Shown: one piece after another, positions 17,099 to 24,627 of the stretch
How positions within the stretch are numbered: the stretch's first letter is position 1
How the letters are laid out: every line of letters starts with the position of its first letter
Origin: an uncultured Bacteroidota bacterium
GTDB lineage: Bacteria; Bacteroidota; Bacteroidia; Bacteroidales; P3
Length of the DNA stretch: 64,000 nucleotides
Reading direction: 5' to 3'
NCBI GenBank assembly: GCA_902774395.1
Contig: CACYIK010000005.1
Span: 1 to 64,000 of the forward strand
Program-made: the position numbers and the translations under genes
The notes under the pieces: generated by a model
Told to the model about the DNA's origin: nothing
Database searches by the model: none
What the model saw: only the letters and a program-made list of their open reading frames with translations

Positions 17099-18091
17099 TT
17101 ATATCCTCAATTTAATCCAGAGGGTATCGCCAACATGAAGATTGTATTGAAAACAGCCATAGAAAAAGCCCTTGTTAGAAGGGATTTCAAAGGTGCACAT
17201 CCCGCGGCACCTCTTCGAAGCAAACACCCGTCCTTCCATGTCGTAGAGCATCACCAATTCGCCATCCAGTCCGCTGACAGTAAGGATGGTTCCCGTGATA
17301 GCGATAGTCGCCGGGAGCAACTTCCTGACGGTAGGGTAGGGGGGCTCGTCGTCGAAGCTGATAAAGTCCTCGAGGGCGAGGTTAAGATGCTCCACCGGCG
17401 GCTGCACCTCCTTTGCCTCGGACACAGAATCCTCTGTCGAAACCGGCAGGGTTTCTATCTCCTCTGTCAGCGCTGCTGGCGAGGCCGGGCTAGGGACATT
17501 GACAGGGAGGGTGTCCTCCACCACCGGCTCGCCTCCGCTGAAAACGCTGTGTCGCCATTGCGGCACCACGGCCACGGCGATGGAGCTAGCTATGAGCAGC
17601 AAAAACAGCACCAGCATCGTTTTTCGGGCCTTGACCACCACACGGTGCATGCGCTGATAGACACTGTCGCGGCTGAGGCCCATTGTCTTGGCAATCTCGT
17701 TGGAACGGTAACCTTCAAGGTAGAGCTTCACCAACCGCTGTTCCTCGGGGCTGAGAACAGCCATCAGGTCCTCTATCTCCTCCTGTGTACGCCGTGTGTC
17801 CTCGTCGGCCACAGACTCCTCCAGCAGGTTCGTCAGCGACTGCATGGAAGGCTTCTGGAGGCGTCGCTGGAGGTCGAGGGTGGAGCGGCACTGCCAGTAG
17901 ACCCAGGCGCGTTTCTCGCCAGGAGTGGCGTCGAGCCGCAGGGTGTCGAAATGGAGCCACAGAGCGATGGAGACCTCCTGCACCAGGTCGTTGCAGCGCG
18001 ACCAATTGCCATTGGCGCTGACCCAGCAGAGACGCCACACCATGAGGCGGTAGCGCTCCAGCAGTTCGGTATATGCAGTCTGTCTGTCCAT
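17099..18091 (-). CDS. Membrane-tethered ECF-type sigma factor with sorting-domain-like exterior domain (copy 1)
   Basis: Start placed at MDRQTAYTELL by analogy with the paralog and because an earlier in-frame ATG at 18115 lies inside the shared promoter motif. Sigma region 2 is seen as YTELLERYRLMVWRLCW...DLVQEVSIALW (residues 7-45). Region 4 is LSPEEQRLVKLYLEGYRSNEIAKTMGLSRDSVYQRMHR (about 113-150), with a KARK positive stretch before one transmembrane helix (about 159-176, ending SSIAVAVVPQWR). A Pro/Ser/Glu-rich linker follows, and then a C-terminal beta domain (about 250-330: YDMEGRVFAS...) like type A sorting domains of type IX secreted proteins. Sigma domains should be cytoplasmic and the tail periplasmic. 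The next gene starts 8 bp downstream. Confidence 0.85.
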   Translation of the reverse strand: MDRQTAYTELLERYRLMVWRLCWVSANGNWSRCNDLVQEVSIALWLHFDTLRLDATPGEKRAWVYWQCRSTLDLQRRLQKPSMQSLTNLLEESVADEDTRRTQEEIEDLMAVLSPEEQRLVKLYLEGYRSNEIAKTMGLSRDSVYQRMHRVVVKARKTMLVLFLLLIASSIAVAVVPQWRHSVFSGGEPVVEDTLPVNVPSPASPAALTEEIETLPVSTEDSVSEAKEVQPPVEHLNLALEDFISFDDEPPYPTVRKLLPATIAITGTILTVSGLDGELVMLYDMEGRVFASKRCRGMCTFEIPSNKGFFYGCFQYNLHVGDTLWIKLRI

Positions 18092-18097
18092 CTCTAT

Positions 18098-18131
18098 AAT
18101 ATAATACACATCCAACGCCGAAAATCTGACA
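18098..18131 (-). promoter_or_regulatory. Shared bipartite promoter-like motif, copy A
   Basis: The minus strand reads TGTCAGATTTT, 13 bases, GTATTATATT. The same two blocks with exactly 13 bases between occur at 20021-20054 and 22104-22137. It ends only 6 bp before the sigma factor ATG, so the transcript would be leaderless or nearly so. Confidence 0.85.
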
Positions 18132-18164
18132 TTGGATGTGCAAAAATACGAAAAAAATTCTTCT

Positions 18165-19976
18165 CTACCTTTTCACCACTACTTTCTGCGCAGGGCGGTC
18201 GCCGACCCTGACAAGGTAGACGCCAGAGGGAATTGCCTGATTGCTTGATTGTTTGAATGTCTGAATGAGGCGGCCGGTGATGTCATAGATACAGACGGTT
18301 TCGCCCTCGGCGCCCTCAACGATGATGCGGTCACCGAGGGTGTAGATGTTGATGTTCTCTACATCGGGGTCGTCGACTCCCACGATGCAATCCTCGAAGT
18401 AGCGGTCGGCGTACTGACTCCAGTAGATGTCGTCCAACCAGGCTTCGAGATTACCACAAACGTAGATGGTGTCAACCCGGCCAACATAGTAGAGAGGCCC
18501 GTCACCCGTGATGGCAGGGGGCATGCCGCCAGTGAAACGTATCTTTTGGAGGTTGGCGCTCTCGAATACTCCGGTGCCCAGGGTATCTACCGGCCCGTGG
18601 AAGGTCACCGTGCGCAGGTAGTTGGTGCATGCACCGAAAGCAGCGTCGCCGACTTTCCTCAGTGATGCTGGAAGGTCAAGATTTGTAATACGCGTCCGGC
18701 TTAACTGTGACAATGCCCAGAAGCCATAGTCTCCAATCTCTTCAACGACGTCGTTCCAGGTAATGGAACAGAGGCTTACACAGGAGTTGAAGGCATCTTT
18801 GGGGATGACTCGCAGCGAGTCGGGAATGACGATAGAGCCCAACGCATAGCAGTGCTCAAACGCTCCTCGTCCCAAAGAGAGCAGCGTCTGCGGCATGGTG
18901 ACGCTGGCCAGCCGGTCGTTCTCCGAAAAGGCTTTTCGGCCTATCGACTTCATGTGCGTCGGCAGCGCGATGTTGGTAATCTGGCAGCCGTTGAAGCAGT
19001 TTTCGGTGATGTCGGTCACACTCTCGGGGATGGTGATATTCCGCACCCAAGTATTGCACTCGAAGCCGCCCAAGACCTTCAGGTTGGGGTTCAGCGTCAC
19101 GGTGGTACCCGACTTGTGGCACGAGACCAGCGTGTCGTATCCCGCGCTGTAGATCATCATGCCGTCCATCACATAATGCGTGTTGCCGCTGGCAATGGAG
19201 AGGTTGTTCATCTGCGGGCAGTAGGAGAAGGGGTTGACACCTATATGTGTCACCGTGGAGGGGATGACAATGCCGTCGACCGTCGCGCAGCAGTTGAAGG
19301 CAAAGGCGCCGATAGAAAGGAGTCCTTCGGGTAGTGTAACCGAGGTGATTTGGCGGCAGTTGCCGAAAGCCATCTTGTCGAGGTGCTGCACGAATTGTGG
19401 CACCGCGACGGCTCCCGTCTCCCCGCTGGGCACGATGCAGAGCGTCAGACTGTCCTTGCTGTAAAGCCATCCGTCGATGGAACGGTAGCGGGGATTGGCC
19501 TCATCGACCGTGATACTCATCAGGTTCTGCGCCCAGAAAGAGCACTCGTCATACTCTTCAAAACAGGCCGGCAGGTGTAGCGACTCCACACTGGAATAGA
19601 GGAAAGCTTGGTCGCCGAGAGTACGCAGCGAGTCGGGCAGCTGCAGCGTGGTGAAGGTACAGCCGTAGAAGCATTGTGAGCCAATGCTGCGGATGGTCGG
19701 CGGCAGTGTCAAGCTAGTGACCTCTTCGCACTCAGAGAAAGCATACTCTGACAACGCCGTCACAGTGTAGGAAGTGCCGTCCAGTACGACCGTCTGCGGG
19801 ATGGTGACGGCACCGCTGTACGCATTATCCAACAAAGCATAATATGGCACCACCTCCGCGGTCTGATCTGAGGTGATGCCATAAACGATACCATCCACTT
19901 CATAATACTGTGCCTTGGCCATTGCAGGCAGCAGGAGGACGGTGAGAGCGAGGAAATTAATAATACAGTGTTTCAT
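18165..19976 (-). CDS. BspA-like leucine-rich-repeat surface protein with type IX sorting domain
   Basis: Signal peptide (IINFLALTVLLLPAMAKA) followed by many LRR_5/BspA repeats of the form IPxSVTxIGxxAFxxC (for example IVIPSTVTHIGVNPFSYC, VTLPEGLLSIGAFAFNCC). The C-terminal 75 residues form a type A sorting-like domain: IIVEGAEGETVCIYDITGRLIQ...GVYLVRVGDRPAQKVVVK. The expected route is Sec export and then type IX secretion to the cell surface. The tail includes a 19-base DNA repeat that also occurs in the NamZ gene. It carries the shared promoter-like motif upstream, so it is probably part of the same regulon as the two tethered sigma factors. Confidence 0.85.
   Translation of the reverse strand: MKHCIINFLALTVLLLPAMAKAQYYEVDGIVYGITSDQTAEVVPYYALLDNAYSGAVTIPQTVVLDGTSYTVTALSEYAFSECEEVTSLTLPPTIRSIGSQCFYGCTFTTLQLPDSLRTLGDQAFLYSSVESLHLPACFEEYDECSFWAQNLMSITVDEANPRYRSIDGWLYSKDSLTLCIVPSGETGAVAVPQFVQHLDKMAFGNCRQITSVTLPEGLLSIGAFAFNCCATVDGIVIPSTVTHIGVNPFSYCPQMNNLSIASGNTHYVMDGMMIYSAGYDTLVSCHKSGTTVTLNPNLKVLGGFECNTWVRNITIPESVTDITENCFNGCQITNIALPTHMKSIGRKAFSENDRLASVTMPQTLLSLGRGAFEHCYALGSIVIPDSLRVIPKDAFNSCVSLCSITWNDVVEEIGDYGFWALSQLSRTRITNLDLPASLRKVGDAAFGACTNYLRTVTFHGPVDTLGTGVFESANLQKIRFTGGMPPAITGDGPLYYVGRVDTIYVCGNLEAWLDDIYWSQYADRYFEDCIVGVDDPDVENINIYTLGDRIIVEGAEGETVCIYDITGRLIQTFKQSSNQAIPSGVYLVRVGDRPAQKVVVKR
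18238..18267 (-). repeat. Short repeat (TCAAACAATCAAGCAATCA) inside the BspA-like gene
   Basis: The 19-base sequence TCAAACAATCAAGCAATCA is identical to 56848-56866 in the NamZ gene but is read in a different frame (here FKQSSNQ, there KQSNNQAIN). A variant lies in the spacer at 57943-57982. Confidence 0.85.
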
Positions 19977-20020
19977 GGTTTTGATATGTGTTGGTTGTTA
20001 AACATTTCAAGTCTTCTACA

Positions 20021-20054
20021 AATATAATACACCCCGAACATCCAAAATCTGACA
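20021..20054 (-). promoter_or_regulatory. Shared bipartite promoter-like motif, copy B
   Basis: TGTCAGATTTT, 13 bases, GTATTATATT on the minus strand, 44 bp before the BspA-like start. The right block overlaps a TATATTTG box, so the housekeeping sigma could also act here. Confidence 0.85.
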
Positions 20055-20068
20055 TCGGTAAGAAAAAA

Positions 20069-20965
20069 TTATTTATCCTGCACTAAACGCACCGACAAGG
20101 CAAAGCTGCGGTTGACGGCGGCGCTGCCATGAAGCTCGTTCTCGGTGAAGAGGAAAGAGATGGCGCAATCAGCGTAACTAGCATTGTAGGGCGAAACAGA
20201 CCAATAGATTCCATGGCTGTTTTTGTAATCGTAAAGACGCCCATGTCTGTAGCCTGCTGCGGGCAGGAAGATGGCCCCAGCCGCCTCCATCCGTTCCCAC
20301 TGCTCCAGGGTGTAGACATTGGAGGTAAAACCTACCAGCGCGGGCGTGAAACTGATGCCGTCGGGGGCCGTCCACTCATCGGGAAGGAGGAGGATGCCCT
20401 TATAGCGACCGTCGATGGTGGCGCGGCCCCACTTGTCAACCCGATTGTTCCCTCCGAGGAGGTAAGCCCACTCCGTGTTCTTCAGCGTGCGCCACATCCC
20501 GGCCTGGTTGCCGCCATTCACGATGGCATTGTACACGCCCCAGTCGGCATTGGCATAATTGCCTTGAAGCCCGTTCTCCCAAGAGCCGCCGGGCTGATAG
20601 TCGGCATCATCGGTGCTGACGGCCCACGGCTGGTAAGCATTGGCACCGCTCTCCCAGCCGCTAGTACCCCAGCAGAAACAGTCTATCCAGCCTTCGTTGC
20701 TCGAGGAGACATTCTGGTTGCCCCACCCCATCACCTCATACTGCTTCTCGGCGAAACGCCATGTGCCAGTGGAGGCTTGATACTGTAGATTACCCCGCGA
20801 GATATGCACCTGCCGGTCGGCAGCTACCGAAAAGAGTGCTTTGCTGGCACCGTTTCTGTCGAAGGGGCTTTCTGGCACCGGTTCCACGTTGTCTTTGCCG
20901 CACGAAAAGGTCGTAGCCAACACTGCCGCCAATAACAGCAGCATAGATAATTTGCTTGATTTCAT
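20069..20965 (-). CDS. Surface lipoprotein with FISUMP-like domain
   Basis: The lipobox is LATTFSC-GKD. After a short linker come features of the fibrobacter-type paralogous (FISUMP-like) proteins: ALFSVAADRQVHISRGNLQYQASTGTWRFAEKQYEVMG, repeated aromatic and Gly-rich strands, and an end segment GIYWSVSPYNASYADCAISFLF...SFALSVRLVQDK. The function is unknown, but such proteins are thought to be exposed. It starts 14 bp after the second tethered sigma factor gene on the same strand, so it is probably in its operon. Confidence 0.75.
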   Translation of the reverse strand: MKSSKLSMLLLLAAVLATTFSCGKDNVEPVPESPFDRNGASKALFSVAADRQVHISRGNLQYQASTGTWRFAEKQYEVMGWGNQNVSSSNEGWIDCFCWGTSGWESGANAYQPWAVSTDDADYQPGGSWENGLQGNYANADWGVYNAIVNGGNQAGMWRTLKNTEWAYLLGGNNRVDKWGRATIDGRYKGILLLPDEWTAPDGISFTPALVGFTSNVYTLEQWERMEAAGAIFLPAAGYRHGRLYDYKNSHGIYWSVSPYNASYADCAISFLFTENELHGSAAVNRSFALSVRLVQDK

Positions 20966-20979
20966 TTGTATAACTTAAT

Positions 20980-22098
20980 TTAGAATAATGGCATTCCCTG
21001 CGATTTTATCCATTCGCCCTTGAGGTTTCCCAGAAAGACACGTTGGCGAGGTCTGGAACCCACCTGTACCCAAAAAGGCGAAAAGCTTTGGGCTCTGCTA
21101 TCGCGGTTGTCGTTTCTGACTATCAGCGTGCAATGGCCACTGCATTGTGCCGTGGCCACCAAACGGCCCTGGGCATCGAAAACATCGACAGTCTCATCGT
21201 TGGCTCCTTCCACTACAATGTTATTCCCCACAACCATAATGGTCACTTCCGACGGTTCGTCAGGCAGAGGCTCGCAAGCGTCGGAAAACAAGCCGAGCGA
21301 GTCTGTTTGTTCCTTTCTGCGGTAGCCTTCCGGACAACCACAGGGTTCGCTGAGGTCCGGCAACAAAACTGGCAAGGATGTATCAACAGAAGCAACAAGG
21401 TAGAAAATGGTGTCTCTGAGGGGTCTCTCTGCGCATTGGGGAGGCTGCGTCTTTTGTATGGTATCGATAATCATTGGCGGTGCTGGGGAGAACGGGGCGG
21501 AGTCGCTGACTGCAAGTGTGTCGGCCAATGCCGGTTCTTTGACGCCAAAGAACCACTGACGCCACCGCGGCACCACGGCGACGGCAATGGAAGAGACCAC
21601 CAACGTGAGCAACAGAAGCAACAAAGCCTTGCGGGCTTTTGACAGGGCACGGTGCATACGCTGGTAGACAGTATCGCGACGGAGACCCATGAGCTCCGCT
21701 ATCTCGTCTGCACGGTAACCTTCGATATGTAGCCTAAGCAACTGCCTCTCCTCAGGACTGAGGACAGCCATCAACTCCTCTATATCTTCGGCCACAGCTT
21801 TATTGTCGTCGTCGGAGATGGTTTCTGCCATGATATCAGTCAGCGCCAGCATCGGAGGTCGCTGGTGCCTGTGCAAGTGGTCAAGGGTGGTACGCGTCAG
21901 CCATCGCACCCAAGCCCTCTCCTCCTGGGGAGAGACGTCCGTGCGTAGCTGGTCGAGGTGAAGCCAGAGGGCGATAGAGACCTCCTGCACCAGGTCGCGG
22001 CAACGCTCATAGTTGCCTCGTGCACGCACCCAACACAGACGCCACACCATCGGGAGGTGACGCTTCAACAATTCCGTGTATCTTCCTTGTCGGTCCAT
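20980..22098 (-). CDS. Membrane-tethered ECF-type sigma factor with sorting-domain-like exterior domain (copy 2)
   Basis: A 372-residue paralog of the gene at 17099. Region 2 is YTELLKRHLPMVWRLCW...DLVQEVSIALW, and region 4 is LSPEERQLLRLHIEGYRADEIAELMGLRRDTVYQRMHR. A KARK stretch and one transmembrane helix follow, ending SSIAVAVVPRWRQ, the same SSIAVAVVPxWR boundary as copy 1. The exterior part has a Pro/Thr-rich linker with several Cys (CGCPEGYRRK) and a C-terminal beta domain (NIVVEGANDETVDVFDAQGRLVA...FWVQVGSRPRQRVFLG). That domain closely resembles the sorting domain of the BspA-like neighbour. The next gene, an exposed lipoprotein, starts 14 bp downstream. Confidence 0.87.
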   Translation of the reverse strand: MDRQGRYTELLKRHLPMVWRLCWVRARGNYERCRDLVQEVSIALWLHLDQLRTDVSPQEERAWVRWLTRTTLDHLHRHQRPPMLALTDIMAETISDDDNKAVAEDIEELMAVLSPEERQLLRLHIEGYRADEIAELMGLRRDTVYQRMHRALSKARKALLLLLLTLVVSSIAVAVVPRWRQWFFGVKEPALADTLAVSDSAPFSPAPPMIIDTIQKTQPPQCAERPLRDTIFYLVASVDTSLPVLLPDLSEPCGCPEGYRRKEQTDSLGLFSDACEPLPDEPSEVTIMVVGNNIVVEGANDETVDVFDAQGRLVATAQCSGHCTLIVRNDNRDSRAQSFSPFWVQVGSRPRQRVFLGNLKGEWIKSQGMPLF

Positions 22099-22103
22099 CT
22101 ACC

Positions 22104-22137
22104 AATATAATACCCACTTTTTATCCAAAATCTGACA
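22104..22137 (-). promoter_or_regulatory. Shared bipartite promoter-like motif, copy C
   Basis: TGTCAGATTTT, 13 bases, GTATTATATT on the minus strand, ending 5 bp before the ATG of the second sigma factor. The 13-base spacer differs in sequence among the three copies, so the two blocks are what is conserved. Confidence 0.85.
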
Positions 22138-22160
22138 CAGGGGGCAGATATTTTTTACAA

Positions 22161-22189
22161 AAAGAGCCAATCGCAATGATTGGCTCTTT
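22161..22189. terminator. Bidirectional-looking terminator after the GNAT gene
   Basis: 12-bp perfect stem AAAGAGCCAATC/GATTGGCTCTTT with a 5-nt loop. On the minus strand it is followed by T-rich sequence and lies 24 bp past the GNAT stop. It separates this unit from the sigma factor operon. Confidence 0.85.
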
Positions 22190-22212
22190 TTTTTTATTTA
22201 TAGTATAATTCT

Positions 22213-23334
22213 TTAAAGGGCTTTGCCGAAGACGGCACGCTGCATGAGGGGTGTGGTGTGGTACTGTGTCTCCCAGATTTTTACGGCCTCGTTGCCGATA
22301 ATCTGGGGGTTGGTATAAGCGGTGTGGACGTTGAACTTGATGGCGGCCTCGTTCATGTCGCAGTAGTAGATGCTGTGCACGCCGCGCTTCTGCCATTCGG
22401 GCAGCACTCCGTTAAGCAGCAGGTCAATGGTGTCGAACTTGCGGAAAGACTTCAGGATGTGATACCAACCGAAGGGGAAGAGGCGACCATTGGCCTTTTT
22501 GTAAGCCTCGTTGAGATCGGGAATTGAGAGGCCAAAGCCCACCAGCTTGTCGTTCTCGTCGACGACGAACTGCACGAAGTCCATATTCACGAAGGGGAAA
22601 TATTCCTTAATATAGACGTCGATTTCCTTCTCGGTCATGGGAACGAAGTCGTAGAGGTCGGCAAAACTCTCGTTGATGGCGTGGAAGAACTGCCAAGCAT
22701 AAGGGATAAGCTCCTTGCGGTGCTTGACACGCACCAAACGCAGTTTGTACTTCTCCATGATGAGCGTGTTAAGGCGTGCCACCTTGTCGGGGACCGGCTG
22801 GTTGGCGGGCATCACATACTGCTGCCATTTGCATTTGATCTCGTAGCCTGCACGTTCGATGAACTTGATGTAGTATTCAGGATTGTAGAGTGTCGAGATG
22901 TTCTGACGGGCATCGAAGTTGTCGATCACCCAGCACTCTTTGTCCATATCGGTGAAGCCGAAAGGACCCTCTATCTCTGTCATGCCGTTGGCACGGCCAT
23001 ATTCGATGACCTTGTTGAGCAGGGCTGTAAAGACAGCATAGTCCTCGATGAAGTCAAACCATCCGAAGCGCACGGCCTTCTTATTCCAGTGCTCGTTGAC
23101 GCTGCGGTTGATGATAGCGGCCACACGGCCGACAATCTTGCCGTCTTTTTTGGCGAGGTAAAGCTCACGCGAACAGTGTTCAAGCGACGGGTTCTTGTCG
23201 GTAAGAAGTTTGCGTTCGTCGCTGTTCAAGGCCGGAATATAGGTAGGTACGCCTTTGAAGAGTTTGTTGGGGAAGGCGATGAACTTACGCAGTTCGCTTC
23301 GTGTTTCTACCTTTTTGACGACGATTTCTGACAT
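22213..23334 (-). CDS. GNAT-type N-acyltransferase, partner of serine palmitoyltransferase
   Basis: The start is taken at MSEIVVKKVETRSEL; a longer upstream frame would overlap the end of the neighbouring gene. The 373-residue protein has a GNAT-like fold region (ELYLAKKDGKIVGRVAAIINR, FGFTDMDKECWVIDNFD, DKLVGFGLSIPDLNEAYKKANGRLFPFGW), typical of the large uncharacterised N-acetyltransferase-like family common in Bacteroidetes. It follows the serine palmitoyltransferase gene on the same strand by 40 bp. A role in sphingolipid assembly or modification is plausible from context only. Confidence 0.75.
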   Translation of the reverse strand: MSEIVVKKVETRSELRKFIAFPNKLFKGVPTYIPALNSDERKLLTDKNPSLEHCSRELYLAKKDGKIVGRVAAIINRSVNEHWNKKAVRFGWFDFIEDYAVFTALLNKVIEYGRANGMTEIEGPFGFTDMDKECWVIDNFDARQNISTLYNPEYYIKFIERAGYEIKCKWQQYVMPANQPVPDKVARLNTLIMEKYKLRLVRVKHRKELIPYAWQFFHAINESFADLYDFVPMTEKEIDVYIKEYFPFVNMDFVQFVVDENDKLVGFGLSIPDLNEAYKKANGRLFPFGWYHILKSFRKFDTIDLLLNGVLPEWQKRGVHSIYYCDMNEAAIKFNVHTAYTNPQIIGNEAVKIWETQYHTTPLMQRAVFGKAL

Positions 23335-23374
23335 GTGTATTGGCTTAACTACTAAACTACTATTACTAGACTGC

Positions 23375-24565
23375 TTACAAAACCTGCATTTTCTTGAAGG
23401 CTTTGTAGATCTTCTCCACTCCGATGTCAATCTGCTCGTGGGTGTGGGTAGCCATGAGGGCGAAACGGATGAGCGTCTCGTCGCTAGGCACGGCAGGAGC
23501 GATGACGGGGGTTACGAAAACACCGTTCACCAGCAGGTCATGGGTGATGGTGAAGGTCTTGTTATTGTCGCGGATGAAGAGGGGAATGATGGGGGTCTCC
23601 GTGTTGCCCACCTCGAATCCGAGATCCTTGAAAGCCTTGTAGGCGTAGCGCTGGTTGTCCCAGAGGGCGGCATTACGCTCAGGCTCGCTGCGCATGATGT
23701 GCAAAGCCTCAAGCACCGATGCCGTGCTGGCGGGAGTGATGGAAGCGGTGAAGATATAAGGACGTACTGAGTGTTTCATCCAGTTGATGGTCTCCTTGTC
23801 GGAAGCTATGAAACCGCCCACCGAGGCGAGGCTTTTGCTGAAGGTACCCATGACAAGTTCCACATCTTTCAGCTTGCCGAAGTGGTCGCAGGTACCGCGG
23901 CCTTCGCGGCCGAAAACACCGAGACCATGGGCTTCGTCGACCATCAAGGTAGCGTTGTATTTCTTGCAGATATCCACCATCTTGTCGACATGGGCCACAT
24001 CGCCTTCCATCGAGAAGACACCGTCGGTGACCACCAGCTTCACTGCCTCGAGCGGCACTTTCTGCAGCACACGCTCCAGATCGGCCATGTCGTTGTGTTT
24101 ATACTTCTGCGTGGTAGCATAGGTGATGAGCTTGCCTTCCATGATGGAGGCATGGACGCGCTCGTCATAGAAGAGATAGTCGCCACGGGAGACCACGTCG
24201 GGGATGACACCACTGTTGGCCAGGAATCCGGCCGAGAAGAGCATCACGCCATCCTTGCCGAGGAACTCGGCCAACTCGTCTTGGAGCTGGATGTGGATGT
24301 CGAGCGTACCGTTGAGGAACGGGGAGCCGGCGCAGCCTGTACCATACTTGTCGATGGCACGTTTGGCAGCCTCTTTCAGACGCGGATCATTGGTGAGACC
24401 CAGGTAGCTGTTGCTGCCGAACATCAGGATGGGATGGTCGTAGCCATTGACATAAACTTCAGTGTTCTGCTCGCTGCAAATAGGAGTGAAATAAGGATAA
24501 ATCCCGGCAGCTTTGGCCTCTTGCGGGATCGTGTATTGTGCTAACTTTTGTTGTAGCGGCTTCAT
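23375..24565 (-). CDS. spt: Serine palmitoyltransferase (alpha-oxoamine synthase)
   Basis: A PLP-dependent enzyme that condenses serine with a fatty acyl-CoA to start sphingolipid synthesis, a hallmark of Bacteroidetes. Features: MFGSNSYLGLTNDPR, GTGCAGSPFLNGTLDIH, VDEAHGLGVFGREGRG, and the PLP-lysine site GTFSKSLASVGGF (about residues 240-252). At 396 residues it has family length. Related alpha-oxoamine synthases (KBL, BioF) share the fold; the N-terminal YFTPICSEQNTEV segment fits the Bacteroidetes Spt group. Confidence 0.88.
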   Translation of the reverse strand: MKPLQQKLAQYTIPQEAKAAGIYPYFTPICSEQNTEVYVNGYDHPILMFGSNSYLGLTNDPRLKEAAKRAIDKYGTGCAGSPFLNGTLDIHIQLQDELAEFLGKDGVMLFSAGFLANSGVIPDVVSRGDYLFYDERVHASIMEGKLITYATTQKYKHNDMADLERVLQKVPLEAVKLVVTDGVFSMEGDVAHVDKMVDICKKYNATLMVDEAHGLGVFGREGRGTCDHFGKLKDVELVMGTFSKSLASVGGFIASDKETINWMKHSVRPYIFTASITPASTASVLEALHIMRSEPERNAALWDNQRYAYKAFKDLGFEVGNTETPIIPLFIRDNNKTFTITHDLLVNGVFVTPVIAPAVPSDETLIRFALMATHTHEQIDIGVEKIYKAFKKMQVL

Positions 24566-24627
24566 ACAATTATTACATTTATTTTAAAATGCAAAGAAAC
24601 AAAAAATTTCTTAAATCTTAAATTTTT

